Shown here: in pieces, positions 1-8,031 of the stretch
Numbering within the stretch: the stretch's first letter is position 1
Layout of the letters: every line of letters starts with the position of its first letter
Source of the DNA: Candidatus Rokuibacteriota bacterium
GTDB lineage: Bacteria; Methylomirabilota; Methylomirabilia; Rokubacteriales; CSP1-6
Assembly (NCBI GenBank): GCA_030647435.1
Contig: JAUSJX010000032.1
Location: 1 to 42,464, forward strand
Length of the DNA stretch: 42,464 bases
Reading direction: 5' to 3'
Notes under the pieces: generated by a model
Told to the model about the DNA's origin: nothing
The model's input: the letters and a program-made list of their open reading frames with translations, nothing else
The model's database searches: none
Made by a program: the position numbers and the translations under genes

Positions 1-992
1 CCCTTCTCGATGAGGACGTTCCGCCGCGTCGGGATACCCTCGTCGTCCACGTTGAGCGAGCCGCGCCGGTTGGCGATGGTGCCGTCGTCGATCACGGTGA
101 CGAGATCTGAGGCGACCTTCTGGCCCATGCGCCCCGAGAAGGCCGAAGTCTGCTTGCGGTTGAAGTCGCCTTCGAGCCCATGCCCCACTGCCTCGTGGAG
201 GAGGATCCCCGGCCAGCCCGGGCCGAGCACCACGGTCATCTCGCCCGCCGGCGCCTCGACAGCGTGGAGCTTGATCGTCGCCTGCCTGACCGCCTCGGAG
301 GTGTAGCGGCGCCAGCGGTCCGCTTCCCCGCGGTCCGCTTCAAGGAAGAAATCAAACGCCACGCGCCCGCCGCCGCCGTAGGTGCCGATCTCGCGCTTGC
401 CGTTCTCCTCGACGATCACGGTGACGTTCAGCCGCGTCAGCGGGCGCACGTCGCCCACCGTCCAGCCCGAGGGCGTCGCGATCAATACGACCACGTCCTC
501 GCTGCCGAGACTCGCGATGACCTGCTTGACGCGCGGGTCGAAGGCGCGGGCCGCCGCGTCCATCTTGAGGAGCAGCGCGACCTTCCGGTCCAGCGCGGCG
601 TTGACGGGAGGCTCGGCGAGCGTGTAGAGGTCGTGCGGGCGGCCCGGCCCGACGGCCACGGCGGTCGACGCGGAGGTCTGATCCGCGATTGCGCGCGCCT
701 GCCGGGCGGCTTCTTCGAGGTTGGGAAGCGCGAGATCGTCGGTGTGGGCGTAGCCGGTGCGCTCGCCCGACTGGGCGCGGATGCCGGCGCCCTGGCTGAC
801 GTGGCGCGAAGCCTTCTTGACCGCGCCCTCTTCGAGGGTCAGCTCCTCGCTGACGCGGTACTCGAGGAAGAGGTCTGCGTGGTCGACGCGGCCGGCCAGG
901 TGGGATCCCAAAAGCCGTTCGAGGGCCGAGGACGTGAGACCGAACCTGTCCTCGAAGAACCGCTCCGGCCGCGCGAGCTTATTAGTTGTCAT
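1..992 (-). CDS. tldD: TldD metalloprotease, N-terminal part (runs off window)
   Basis: An open frame runs from an ATG at 992 to the window edge without a stop, giving about 330 of the usual 470-480 residues. The product starts MTTNKLARPERFFEDRFGL and carries HEAVGHGLEGDF with the zinc-binding HExxxH at residues 266-271, the hallmark of the TldD/PmbA family. TldD acts in the cytosol with TldE (PmbA) as a protease that matures or degrades unfolded peptides; in E. coli it matures microcin B17 and degrades the CcdA antitoxin. The stretch after the motif (FNRKQTSAFSGRMGQKVASD, then TVIDDGTI) also fits TldD rather than TldE. TldE is not in the window and may lie to the left. The gene is the first of a minus-strand unit and 162 bp separates it from the next gene. 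Confidence 0.93.
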   Translation of the reverse strand, partial: MTTNKLARPERFFEDRFGLTSSALERLLGSHLAGRVDHADLFLEYRVSEELTLEEGAVKKASRHVSQGAGIRAQSGERTGYAHTDDLALPNLEEAARQARAIADQTSASTAVAVGPGRPHDLYTLAEPPVNAALDRKVALLLKMDAAARAFDPRVKQVIASLGSEDVVVLIATPSGWTVGDVRPLTRLNVTVIVEENGKREIGTYGGGGRVAFDFFLEADRGEADRWRRYTSEAVRQATIKLHAVEAPAGEMTVVLGPGWPGILLHEAVGHGLEGDFNRKQTSAFSGRMGQKVASDLVTVIDDGTIANRRGSLNVDDEGIPTRRNVLIEK

Positions 993-1154
993 GAGGGACG
1001 CGAAAGGTACTCATCCTAGCATCGGCCTCCAAGGGGCCTTCCATCTTTAATGACACCATTGCCACGTCACCAAATTCTCTATCAGGATGTGAACCGGAGC
1101 TACAGTTCCAGCTACTTAGGCCGTGGGAGCGAAGGCTACAGTTGAGGAGCTACA

Positions 1155-1955
1155 CTAAGCCCCCAGCCCCTGCTGGATGATCTCGTGGATAAGCCTGAGC
1201 CCCGCCAGCACCGATGGCCCTGGAGATAGGATATCAGCCCCGTCCACCTCATGGATACGGCCTTCCTTGACGGCGCTCACCGCCTCCCACCCGGGGCGTT
1301 TCCGGATCGCCTCCAGGTCCACCGGCTTGCCGCACCATGAGGCGAGGATGATCTGGGGGTTCCGCCGGGCGACCTCGCCGGGATCCACCACCCGGTCCTT
1401 GGCCGAGACCTTGTCCCGCAGCTCGGGGAAGATGTCGCGCCCGCCGGCGATCTCGATGACCTCCGAAACCCACCTGATCCCCGCGATCAGCGGGTCGTGC
1501 CACTCCTCGAAGTAGACGCGCGGCCTGTCGGGCCACACGCTCGAGAACTCCCGCACCTGCCGGATCTCGTCGCGCATGTCCTGGACGAGATCGCGCGCGG
1601 GCTTCTCGAGCCCCAGGAGCCCGCCCACCATGATGATGGTGGCGAGGATCTCGTCCACCGAGCGCGGGTTGGAGCAGAAGACGGGCAGCCCGGCGCGGAT
1701 CAGCTCGGCGCTGATGTCCGCCTGGAGATCCGAGAAGGCCAGCACGACGTCGGGCTCGAGCTCCAGGATCTTGTCGGCTCGGAAGCTCGTGAAGCCACCG
1801 ATTTTCGGCTTCTCCCGCGCCTCGGGCGGCCTCTGCGCCGTGCCGGGCACGCCGACGACGCGCTCCCCTGCACCAAGCGCGTAGCAGATCTCCACGTGCT
1901 CGGAGGAGAGACACACGATGCGCTGAGGGAAGCCGGCCGACCCCTTGCCGTACAT
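1155..1955 (-). CDS. BtuF-like cobalamin-binding (periplasmic-binding fold) protein
   Basis: The 266-residue product has the two-lobed periplasmic-binding fold of the BtuF/FecB class (COG0614). Visible landmarks are RIVCLSSEHVEICYALGAGE near the N-terminus, LEPDVVLAFSDLQ, and YFEEWHDPLIAGIRWVSEVIEIAGGRDIF in the linker and second lobe. These proteins bind vitamin B12 or iron chelates for ABC import. No signal peptide or lipobox is seen, which is usual for the stand-alone 'cobalamin-binding protein' subgroup; such proteins may work in the cytosol, or the start may be further upstream. No ABC permease or ATPase is adjacent. The gene diverges from the sialidase-like gene with only 27 bp between the starts, so both promoters must lie very close or inside the genes. 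B12 itself would serve MetH and the radical SAM protein later in this window. Confidence 0.8.
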   Translation of the reverse strand: MYGKGSAGFPQRIVCLSSEHVEICYALGAGERVVGVPGTAQRPPEAREKPKIGGFTSFRADKILELEPDVVLAFSDLQADISAELIRAGLPVFCSNPRSVDEILATIIMVGGLLGLEKPARDLVQDMRDEIRQVREFSSVWPDRPRVYFEEWHDPLIAGIRWVSEVIEIAGGRDIFPELRDKVSAKDRVVDPGEVARRNPQIILASWCGKPVDLEAIRKRPGWEAVSAVKEGRIHEVDGADILSPGPSVLAGLRLIHEIIQQGLGA

Positions 1956-1982
1956 GGCAACTTACGATATCAAAGAAGGCCT

Positions 1983-3125
1983 ATGGCTGGGTCCAAGCGT
2001 TCCAAGCGCCGCACACTGCTGATGGTCGGCACCCGCAAGGGCGCCTTCTTCTTCCACGGCGACCCGGCGCGCCGGACCTGGCGGCTCGACGGCCCGCACC
2101 TCCTCGGCTGCATCGTCCACCACCTGGTGCTGGATCCCCGCGACAGCCAAACGATGCTGATGGCCACCCGCACGGGTCATCTCGGGCCGGTGATCATGCG
2201 CTCGACCGACCGCGGCCGCACGTGGACGGAAGCATCGCTGCCGCCGGCCTTCGCCAAGGCGCCCGAGGGTCACACCGGGCGCGCCGTGGATCACACCTTC
2301 TGGCTCTCGCCGGGGCTTCCTTCTCAGCCGGGCGTCTGGTGGGCCGGCACCTCACCGCACGGGCTCTTCCGCTCCGAGGACGGCGGCGTCACGTGGAGCG
2401 GCATCGAGGGCTTCAACCGCAACTTGGTGGCGCGCATCGGCACGATCGGACAGGACACGCCGGACGGCGCGGTGACTCACTCGATTTTGGTGGACCCGCG
2501 CGACCCGAAGCATCTCTATGTCGGCCTCTCAGGGGGCGGCTCCTTCGAGAGCCTCGATGGCGGGGCGTCGTGGCGCGCGCTCAACAGCGGGGTCGCCGCC
2601 ACCTTCCTGCCCGACAAAGACCCCGAGATCGGGCAGGACCCGCACATCATGGCCCTTCACCCGCTCAAGCCCGACCGGCTCTACCAGCAGAACCACTGCG
2701 GCATCTACCGCCTCGACCGGCCCGGAGACGTCTGGACGCGCATCGGCATGAACATGCCGAAGACGGTGGGCGATATCGGATTCCCGCTCGTGCTGCATCC
2801 CCGCGACCCCGACACGCTCTGGGTCATCCCCATGGACGGGACGACCGTCTGGCCGCGGACGAGCCCCGGCGGCAAGCCCGCCGTCTACCGCTCGCGGAAC
2901 GCGGGCAAAAGCTGGGAGCGACAGGCCGCCGGCCTACCCACACGCGATGCCTGGCTCACTATCAAGCGCCAGGCCTTCGACGACGACGGCGGCGAGCCGC
3001 TCGGGCTCTACTTCGGGACCACGAGCGGCGAGATCTGGATGAGCACGGACGAAGGGAAGCGCTGGCGCTGTCTGGCCCGCCACCTGCCCGAGATCTACTC
3101 CGTCCAGGCGGCGGCGCTCGGCTGA
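1983..3125 (+). CDS. Asp-box (BNR) beta-propeller protein, sialidase-like
   Basis: The 380-residue product contains at least five Asp boxes (S-x-D-x-G-x-T-W): RSTDRGRTW near residues 73-81, RSEDGGVTW, ESLDGGASW, RSRNAGKSW and MSTDEGKRW. These mark the beta-hairpin turns of a six- or seven-bladed propeller related to exo-sialidases and Vps10/BNR proteins. No signal peptide is present and the conserved sialidase Arg triad cannot be confirmed by eye, so a glycosidase activity should not be assumed; cytosolic BNR proteins of this type are usually annotated only as glycosyl hydrolase. The stop codon overlaps the ATG of the next gene by one base (TGATG), so it is translationally coupled to the MoaD-like protein. 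ATG 1983 is chosen because the open frame further upstream lies within the BtuF-like gene on the other strand. Confidence 0.82.
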   Translation: MAGSKRSKRRTLLMVGTRKGAFFFHGDPARRTWRLDGPHLLGCIVHHLVLDPRDSQTMLMATRTGHLGPVIMRSTDRGRTWTEASLPPAFAKAPEGHTGRAVDHTFWLSPGLPSQPGVWWAGTSPHGLFRSEDGGVTWSGIEGFNRNLVARIGTIGQDTPDGAVTHSILVDPRDPKHLYVGLSGGGSFESLDGGASWRALNSGVAATFLPDKDPEIGQDPHIMALHPLKPDRLYQQNHCGIYRLDRPGDVWTRIGMNMPKTVGDIGFPLVLHPRDPDTLWVIPMDGTTVWPRTSPGGKPAVYRSRNAGKSWERQAAGLPTRDAWLTIKRQAFDDDGGEPLGLYFGTTSGEIWMSTDEGKRWRCLARHLPEIYSVQAAALG

Positions 3126-3436
3126 TGCGCGTCTTCATCGCCTCGCCCCTTTACTCTTACACGGGCGGGCGCGGCGAGGTCGAGGGCACGGGCGCCACGG
3201 TCGCCGAGATGCTTGCCGATCTGGACCGGCGCTTTCCCGGCATTCGCCGCCGGATCGTGGACGAGCAGGACCAGGTCCGCCAGCACATGCGGATCTACAT
3301 CGGCACCGAGCCCGCCGCAACCCTCGACCAGCCGATCCCAGAGGACCAGGAGATCCACATCCTCCAGGCGCTCAGCGGCGGGCGGCGCCGGTCCCCTGAA
3401 GCGGCTTCTTCGGCGTCACTCGCCGCCTCACGATGA
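3125..3436 (+). CDS. MoaD/ThiS-family ubiquitin-like protein with C-terminal tail
   Basis: The 103-residue product reads as a beta-grasp protein: MRVFIASPLYSYTGG (first hairpin), GATVAEMLADLDRRFPGIRRRI (helix), then IPEDQEIHILQALSGG. MoaD and ThiS end in exactly this Gly-Gly, which is adenylated and thiocarboxylated as a sulfur donor for molybdopterin or thiazole, or conjugated to proteins in related systems. Here the Gly pair is at residues 85-86 and is followed by 17 residues rich in Arg, Ser and Ala, all of them in DNA that overlaps the convergent gene. The protein would need processing to expose the Gly pair, or it may act without activation. Coupling to the Asp-box gene suggests a joint role. 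It is distinct from the canonical thiS at 7804-8004. Confidence 0.78.
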   Translation: MRVFIASPLYSYTGGRGEVEGTGATVAEMLADLDRRFPGIRRRIVDEQDQVRQHMRIYIGTEPAATLDQPIPEDQEIHILQALSGGRRRSPEAASSASLAASR

Positions 3437-3743
3437 ATCGTCGATCTCCGGCGGCCTGGACCTCGAACCGCGGCGGGGTTCCGCGGGGCCACGGGGCATA
3501 TCCCGAGCCGCGCAGCCACCGGCCAATCTTCTCGTCGACCAGCTCGCGGCATTCGGCACCCCAAAACGAGTCCTTGGCGACGTTCAGCTCAACCGCCAAA
3601 ACACCCCTACCCTCCTGCAGCTCCACCGTTACGGTGTGCCAATCCGGCTTGAAGTACCGGTCGCGGTCCTCCGCAGGTACCTTGAAGCCGTAGCCGGCGC
3701 CTGACCTCCGGTGGACTCCGTTATTCCAAGCCGTCCAGATCAT
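3372..3743 (-). CDS. Conserved hypothetical protein (WTAWNNG / GAGYGF motif)
   Basis: The product (123 residues) starts MIWTAWNNGVHRRSGAGYGF and continues with VPAEDRDRYFKPDWHTVTVEL, VNVAKDSFWGAECREL and IGRWLRGSGYAPWPRGTPPRF. The aromatic-rich, ordered sequence and the clean reading frame argue that it is a real small cytosolic protein; similar short proteins exist in many bacteria without known function. ATG 3743 is preferred because GAGGGG lies six bases upstream. An alternative ATG at 3764, which overlaps the stop of the M20 gene by one base (TAATG), would add seven residues and couple the two genes. Its 3' end overlaps the convergent MoaD-like gene by 65 bp. No function can be assigned. 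Confidence 0.75.
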   Translation of the reverse strand: MIWTAWNNGVHRRSGAGYGFKVPAEDRDRYFKPDWHTVTVELQEGRGVLAVELNVAKDSFWGAECRELVDEKIGRWLRGSGYAPWPRGTPPRFEVQAAGDRRFIVRRRVTPKKPLQGTGAARR

Positions 3744-3763
3744 GCTCGCCCCCTCAAGAGTCA

Positions 3764-5098
3764 TTACTTCCCGCCGTCGAAGCGCTCCGTCTTGGCGATG
3801 CCGCGCTGGAAAGTCAGGTAGGCCTCCTTGGTCATGCGCGGCTTGAACTCGCGGATGATCTCCTTGGCCGCCTTGGCGTCGTCCCAGAGCATGTCCACGG
3901 CCATGAGGGCCAGCTGCTTCGCCGGCTCGATGTAGGCAAGCTTGGGATCCGCGATCGCGAAGTCGGCGCCGTGCCCGCTGCCGGAGGCGCCGCCCATGTA
4001 TGGATGCAGCGTCGGCATCACGTGCGAGATGTCGCCCATGTCGGTGGAGCCGCTGCGGTGCCCCGTTTCGGTCACCTGGTCGGCGCCCAGGAGCGCCGCC
4101 GCATTGGCCTTGAAGTGCTGTGCCATCCCGGCGTGGTTGAAGAGCGGCAAATAGCCTGGCAGTGTCTCGATCTCGACCTGGGCGCCCAGCGCGAGCGCGC
4201 CGGCCTTGAGCGCGCGGTCCACGCGCACGTTGGCGTCCAGGATCGCCTCGACGGTCTTGCCCCGCACGTAGGTCTCGATGCGCACGTCGGCCGGGATGAC
4301 GTTCACCTGGCTCCCGCCATGCGTGATGATCGGATGCACGCGGATCGAGTCCTCGTCCTTGAAGGTCTCGCGGATGGCGTTGATGGCGGCGAGGCCGATC
4401 TGGGCGGCGTAGAGCGCGTTGATTCCGAGGTGGGGCGCCCCGCCGGCGTGAGAGGCGCGGCCGATGTAGCGCACGGTCTTGACGATGCAGCCGTTGTTCG
4501 AGGCGGCGATGCCGGCCTTCTTGACCTCCTTCACCGGCGTCGTGTGGATCATCATGGCCATGTCCACGTCGTCGAAGTGGCCGAGGCGCAGCAGCTCCGG
4601 CTTGCCGCCCAGGAACTCGAGCTTCCCCGCCCTCGCCTGCTCGACACGCCACGCGACGTCGCCGTACTCCTCGGCAGGCACGGCGAAGAAGACGACGCGC
4701 CCCGCCAGATGCTCGAAGGCCTTGGCGCCCACCAGCCCCATCGCGGCTCCTAGGAGCCCGGCGATTTGCGCGTTGTGGCCGCAGGCATGGGCCGCGCCCG
4801 TCTGCGGATCAGCCACCGGGTGTCCTGCCACCACGAGCCCGTCCAGCTCGCCCAGCAGCGCGAAGGTCGGCCCGTCCGTCTTGCCGCGTGCCACGCCGCG
4901 CACGCCCGTGAGGGCAAGCCCGCCCTTGGGCTCGAGCCCGATCTCCCGCATGGTCTCCTCGACCAGCCGCGCGGTCTTGAACTCCTTGAAGCCCAGCTCC
5001 GGGTTCTTCCTGATCGTCTCGCCGACCTTGACGATCTTCTCGCTCTGACGGTCGATGGTCTCGCAGACGGCGCGCTTAATGTCATCACGGGTGGGCAT
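3764..5098 (-). CDS. M20 family amidohydrolase (AbgB-like)
   Basis: The 444-residue product is an M20D-type metallo-amidohydrolase. ACGHNAQIAG near residue 107 supplies a metal-binding Cys/His pair, VPAEEYGD contains the catalytic and bridging glutamates, and GSTDMGDISHVMPTLHPYMGG matches the C-terminal metal-binding region. The long insertion with NNGCIVKTVRYIGRASHAGGAPH is the dimerisation domain. The closest named relative is AbgB, which with AbgA cleaves p-aminobenzoyl-glutamate; aminoacylase and indole-acetyl-amino-acid hydrolases share the fold, so the substrate is open. AGGAG lies upstream of ATG 5098. The start overlaps the end of thiO by 14 bp, and the gene is at the distal end of the thiamine gene string, so it may be co-transcribed without being part of that pathway. 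Confidence 0.88.
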   Translation of the reverse strand: MPTRDDIKRAVCETIDRQSEKIVKVGETIRKNPELGFKEFKTARLVEETMREIGLEPKGGLALTGVRGVARGKTDGPTFALLGELDGLVVAGHPVADPQTGAAHACGHNAQIAGLLGAAMGLVGAKAFEHLAGRVVFFAVPAEEYGDVAWRVEQARAGKLEFLGGKPELLRLGHFDDVDMAMMIHTTPVKEVKKAGIAASNNGCIVKTVRYIGRASHAGGAPHLGINALYAAQIGLAAINAIRETFKDEDSIRVHPIITHGGSQVNVIPADVRIETYVRGKTVEAILDANVRVDRALKAGALALGAQVEIETLPGYLPLFNHAGMAQHFKANAAALLGADQVTETGHRSGSTDMGDISHVMPTLHPYMGGASGSGHGADFAIADPKLAYIEPAKQLALMAVDMLWDDAKAAKEIIREFKPRMTKEAYLTFQRGIAKTERFDGGK

Positions 5099-6257
5099 GG
5101 GGGCTCCTGTCGAGTAGTGGGTCTGGCCCGTCGAGTAGTGGGTCTGGCCCGTCGAGTAGTCGGTCTGGAAGGAAGGGCTTGATCAAATCCGAGATGCCGC
5201 CGCCCAGGATCGCCTGCGTCATGAGCGCGGCGGTGGCCGGCGCCAGCAGGATGCCGTTGCGGTAGTGGCCACTCGCGACATACAACCCCTCGAGCCCTGG
5301 CCAGGGGCCCAGCACGGGCATATCGTCGGGCGTGCCGGGCCTGAAGCCGCACCAGGTGCGCGTGACGGGCCGGCGCCGCAGTTCCGGCACGACCGCGATG
5401 GCGCCATTGACCAGATGCGCCAGGCCTTCCGCGGTGATGGCGCGCTCGAAGCCGACGTGCTCCACCGTGGCGCCGATCAGCAGCTCGCCCGACGGGCGCG
5501 GCGTGAGATACCCCTGATGGCCGTGTACGGCGTGGCGGAGGAGCGGCGGGACGTTGCTGACCGCCATCATTTGGCCGCGCACGGGCGCGACAGGCAGATT
5601 GAGACCGAGAGTTGCGGCAAGCGGGCCCGACCAGGCGCCGGCCGCCAGCAGCACGCACTCGGCCCCGACACGCTCCCCCGCCGCCACCACGCCCGTGACC
5701 CGGCCGCCTTCGGCGGTGAGCTGCGTCACTTCGACGCCCGTGCGGATCTCGACTCCCCGGCCCGCGGCCGCGGTGGCATACGCCGTGACGAGGCGCTGGT
5801 TATTCACCCAGTGGTCGCCGCGCACGAAGAGCGCCGCGGGAATCTCCGGCGAAAGCCACGGCTCCATGTCGCGGAGCTCCGTGCCCTCGACGACCCGCAT
5901 CCCCATCTCCTTGGCGAGCGGAAAGCGCGTCTGCTCCTGCGCTCCGACCAGCTCCTCGCGGCCGAAGATGGGGTAGAGCGTGCCCGTCGTCATGTGCTCG
6001 ACGTCCACGCCCGTGACATCGCGGAGCTCGCGAGCGATGTCGGGGTAGCGCGCCCAGCTGTCCAGCGCAAGCTTCTGGAAAGGACCGGAGCGTTTGGTCT
6101 CGCCGACGGGAGCGAGCAGGCCGGCGGCGGCGCTCGAGGCCTCGGCGCCCGGCGTGGCGCGCTCGAAGAGCGTCACCCGACAGCCGGCTTTGGCTAGATC
6201 GTAGGCGGTCGCGCAGCCGATGATCCCGCCGCCGACGACGATGACGGATGGCGGCAT
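5085..6257 (-). CDS. thiO: Glycine oxidase ThiO (FAD-dependent)
   Basis: The 390-residue product starts with a dinucleotide-binding motif VVGGGIIGCATAYDLAKAG (GxGxxG) and an acidic end of the second strand (LFERA), typical of DAAO-type FAD oxidases. Later motifs are SSAAAGLLAP, VNNQRLVTAY, APVRGQMM and the C-terminal FAD-contacting TWCGFRPGTPDDMPVLG and VASGHYRNGILLAPATA, which match ThiO. It oxidises glycine to dehydroglycine (iminoacetate) for thiazole synthesis by ThiG. The gene starts one base inside the thiE stop (TGATG) and lies in the order thiS-thiG-thiE-thiO. After the normal end of the family the protein carries an in-frame repeat, LLDGPDP twice plus part, encoded by 21-bp tandem repeats. 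Confidence 0.93.
   Translation of the reverse strand: MPPSVIVVGGGIIGCATAYDLAKAGCRVTLFERATPGAEASSAAAGLLAPVGETKRSGPFQKLALDSWARYPDIARELRDVTGVDVEHMTTGTLYPIFGREELVGAQEQTRFPLAKEMGMRVVEGTELRDMEPWLSPEIPAALFVRGDHWVNNQRLVTAYATAAAGRGVEIRTGVEVTQLTAEGGRVTGVVAAGERVGAECVLLAAGAWSGPLAATLGLNLPVAPVRGQMMAVSNVPPLLRHAVHGHQGYLTPRPSGELLIGATVEHVGFERAITAEGLAHLVNGAIAVVPELRRRPVTRTWCGFRPGTPDDMPVLGPWPGLEGLYVASGHYRNGILLAPATAALMTQAILGGGISDLIKPFLPDRLLDGPDPLLDGPDPLLDRSPHAHP
5109..5168. repeat. Three tandem copies of a 21-bp unit in the 3' end of thiO
   Basis: The unit gtcgagtagtgggtctggcc(c) occurs at 5109-5129 and 5130-5150 identically. A third, partial copy at 5151-5168 has one substitution. The 21-bp length keeps the thiO frame and adds the peptide LLDGPDP in tandem to the C-terminus of ThiO. 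It is a likely site of slippage. Confidence 0.9.
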
Positions 6258-6886
6258 CAGGCTCGTCCCAGCGCGTCGAGGAACGCCTTGACGGCATCGG
6301 CGGGGCGCGCCGTCGCCAAGATGGCCGCGATGACGGCGACGCCCGAGGCGCCGGCCCGGACTACCTCGGCCACGCGCGCGGGCGTGACTCCGCCCACGGC
6401 AAAGACTGGCAGGCGCACGGCGGAGGCGACGCGCTCGAGGGCTGACAGCCCCTGCGGCGGCCCGTACTCACGCTTGGAGGGCGTGTCGTACGCAGGCCCG
6501 AAGAGGAGAAAATCGGCGCCTTCAGGCTCTGCCGCGCGCGCCTCGGCCAGAGAGTGGACGGACGCGCCGATCAGGAAGCCGGGAGGGCTGATGGCGCGAA
6601 GCGCGGACACGGGGAGCGAGGTGCCCGCGCGCTGGACGCCGTCGGCGCCGACGCCGAGGGCCACGTCGGCGCGGTCATTGACGAGGAGCTTCGCCCCGTG
6701 GCGCCGGGTCGACTCTCGCAGCGCGCTCGCCATCGAAAGAAGATCCCGCGCGGCCAGGTCCTTCTCCCTCAGCTGAACGGCCTTGAGCCCTGCGCCAAGG
6801 CATGCCTCGACGGCCTCCTCCAGCGTTCCCGCCACCTGCGACCGATCGGTCACGAGGCAGAGCGAGAAGCCTAGCTGGTCGACCAA
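6257..6886 (-). CDS. thiE: Thiamine-phosphate synthase ThiE
   Basis: ThiE joins the thiazole and pyrimidine moieties to give thiamine phosphate. Landmarks are [10 protein letters not shown] near the N-terminus, [63 protein letters not shown] and [25 protein letters not shown]; these are the substrate-binding strands of the TIM barrel. The start is set at TTG 6886 because LVTDR lies only a few codons in and no ATG or GTG is available before it. This gives 209 residues, normal for the family, and a 16-bp overlap with the end of thiG. The stop shares one base with the thiO ATG. All four thiamine genes are thus tightly coupled. Confidence 0.92.
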   Translation of the reverse strand: MVDQLGFSLCLVTDRSQVAGTLEEAVEACLGAGLKAVQLREKDLAARDLLSMASALRESTRRHGAKLLVNDRADVALGVGADGVQRAGTSLPVSALRAISPPGFLIGASVHSLAEARAAEPEGADFLLFGPAYDTPSKREYGPPQGLSALERVASAVRLPVFAVGGVTPARVAEVVRAGASGVAVIAAILATARPADAVKAFLDALGRA

Positions 6887-7656
6887 TCCGGCACGCCCTC
6901 GATGGGAGAAGAGGCCGTGGCGTAGAGCTTCTTGCCGATGCGGCCCGCCTTGAAGGCGAGGCGCCCGGCCTCGATAGCCAGCTTCATGGCAGTGGCCATG
7001 GCGACGGTGTCCGTGGCGCCGGCGATGGCGGTGTTCATCAGCACGCCGTCGCAGCCGAGCTCCATGGCGATCGCGGCATCGGACGCGGTGCCGACGCCGG
7101 CGTCGATGATCACGGGGCACGTGACCGTCTCGAGGATGATCTTGATGTTGTACGGGTTGCGGATACCCAGGCCCGAGCCGATCGGCGCCCCGAGCGGCAT
7201 CACCGCCGCCGCCCCCGCGTCCTCCAGCTTCTTGGCGAGGACGGGATCGTCGTTGGTGTACGGCAGCACGCTGAAGCCCTCGCGGGCCAGGATGCGCGTC
7301 GCCTCGAGCAGGCCCTCGACGTCGGGGAAGAGCGTTCGCGAGTCGCCGATGACCTCGACCTTGACGAGCGTTCCCAGTCCGGCCTCGCGGGCGAGGTAGC
7401 AGGTGCGCACCGCCTCGTCGGCGGTGTAGCAGCCGGCCGTGTTCGGCAGCAGCGTGTACTTCTTCGTATCGATGTAGTCGAGCAGCGACTCTCCCTGCCC
7501 CGGCAGGTTCACGCGCCTGACGGCAACCGTGACGATCTGGGCGCCAGAAGCCTCGATGGCTTCCCGCATGTTCTCGAACGACGGGTACTTGCCCGTCCCG
7601 ACGATGAGTCGCGACTTGAACTCCTTGCCCCCGAGCCACAATGACGTGTCGTACAT
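6871..7656 (-). CDS. thiG: Thiazole synthase ThiG
   Basis: The 261-residue TIM-barrel protein starts with [19 protein letters not shown] and carries the Schiff-base lysine at about residue 99 in [68 protein letters not shown] and [10 protein letters not shown] follow, all family signatures. ThiG condenses deoxyxylulose phosphate, dehydroglycine (from ThiO) and sulfur from ThiS thiocarboxylate into the thiazole. AAGGAGG lies 6-7 bases upstream of ATG 7656. A hairpin-forming repeat lies between thiS and thiG, which may tune the relative expression of the two genes. Confidence 0.96.
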   Translation of the reverse strand: MYDTSLWLGGKEFKSRLIVGTGKYPSFENMREAIEASGAQIVTVAVRRVNLPGQGESLLDYIDTKKYTLLPNTAGCYTADEAVRTCYLAREAGLGTLVKVEVIGDSRTLFPDVEGLLEATRILAREGFSVLPYTNDDPVLAKKLEDAGAAAVMPLGAPIGSGLGIRNPYNIKIILETVTCPVIIDAGVGTASDAAIAMELGCDGVLMNTAIAGATDTVAMATAMKLAIEAGRLAFKAGRIGKKLYATASSPIEGVPDWSTS

Positions 7657-7695
7657 CTCCCTGCCTCCTTGCTGGTTTCGCTCTTACAACCAGGC

Positions 7696-7793
7696 CCCCT
7701 CACCCTACCCTCTCCCCCTCCGGGGGCGAGGGGGACAGGCCCCTGGGACGATAGTCCCCCTCTCCCCCTCTGGGGAGAGGGTAGGGTGAGGGG
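7696..7793. repeat. 98-bp palindromic intergenic element, 22-bp perfect inverted arms
   Basis: The arms at 7696-7717 (beginning cccctcaccctaccctctcc) and 7772-7793 are perfect reverse complements. The centre contains further G- and C-runs that can pair. The element fills most of the gap between thiS and thiG. The same arm sequence recurs at 12563-12705, so it is a dispersed REP-like element. As RNA it would form a strong hairpin between the two cistrons. Confidence 0.85.
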
Positions 7794-7803
7794 TCGTGCT
7801 TTG

Positions 7804-8004
7804 CTAGCCTCCGCCCATCGGGCGCACGATCTCGACCCGGTCTCCGTCCTTGAGATGCGTATCGGCGTACTGCGCCTTCGGCGTGATCTCGCGGTTGAGC
7901 GCGACGGCCGTGTACTCGCGCTTCACCTTCAAGTGCTCGAGCAGTCCATCGACGCTCACGCCCTCGGGCACTTCCATCGCCTCGCCGTTCACCAGTACAC
8001 GCAT
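7804..8004 (-). CDS. thiS: Sulfur carrier protein ThiS
   Basis: The 66-residue product MRVLVNGEAMEVPEGVSVDG ends PMGGG with the C-terminal Gly-Gly needed for adenylation and thiocarboxylation, and contains VALNREITPK and LKDGDRVEIVRPM, typical of the beta-grasp ThiS fold. It delivers sulfur to ThiG. It is first in the thiSGEO string and starts 27 bp after the yyaL stop, so no space remains for a TPP riboswitch directly upstream. A ThiF-type activating enzyme is not in the window. Confidence 0.93.
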   Translation of the reverse strand: MRVLVNGEAMEVPEGVSVDGLLEHLKVKREYTAVALNREITPKAQYADTHLKDGDRVEIVRPMGGG

Positions 8005-8031
8005 GAATTCTGCACCTCGGCCCGATGTGAA

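Noticed and set aside
180-1019. Plus-strand open frames opposite tldD
   Set aside because: They are shadows: the minus frame carries the HEAVGH motif and full TldD homology.
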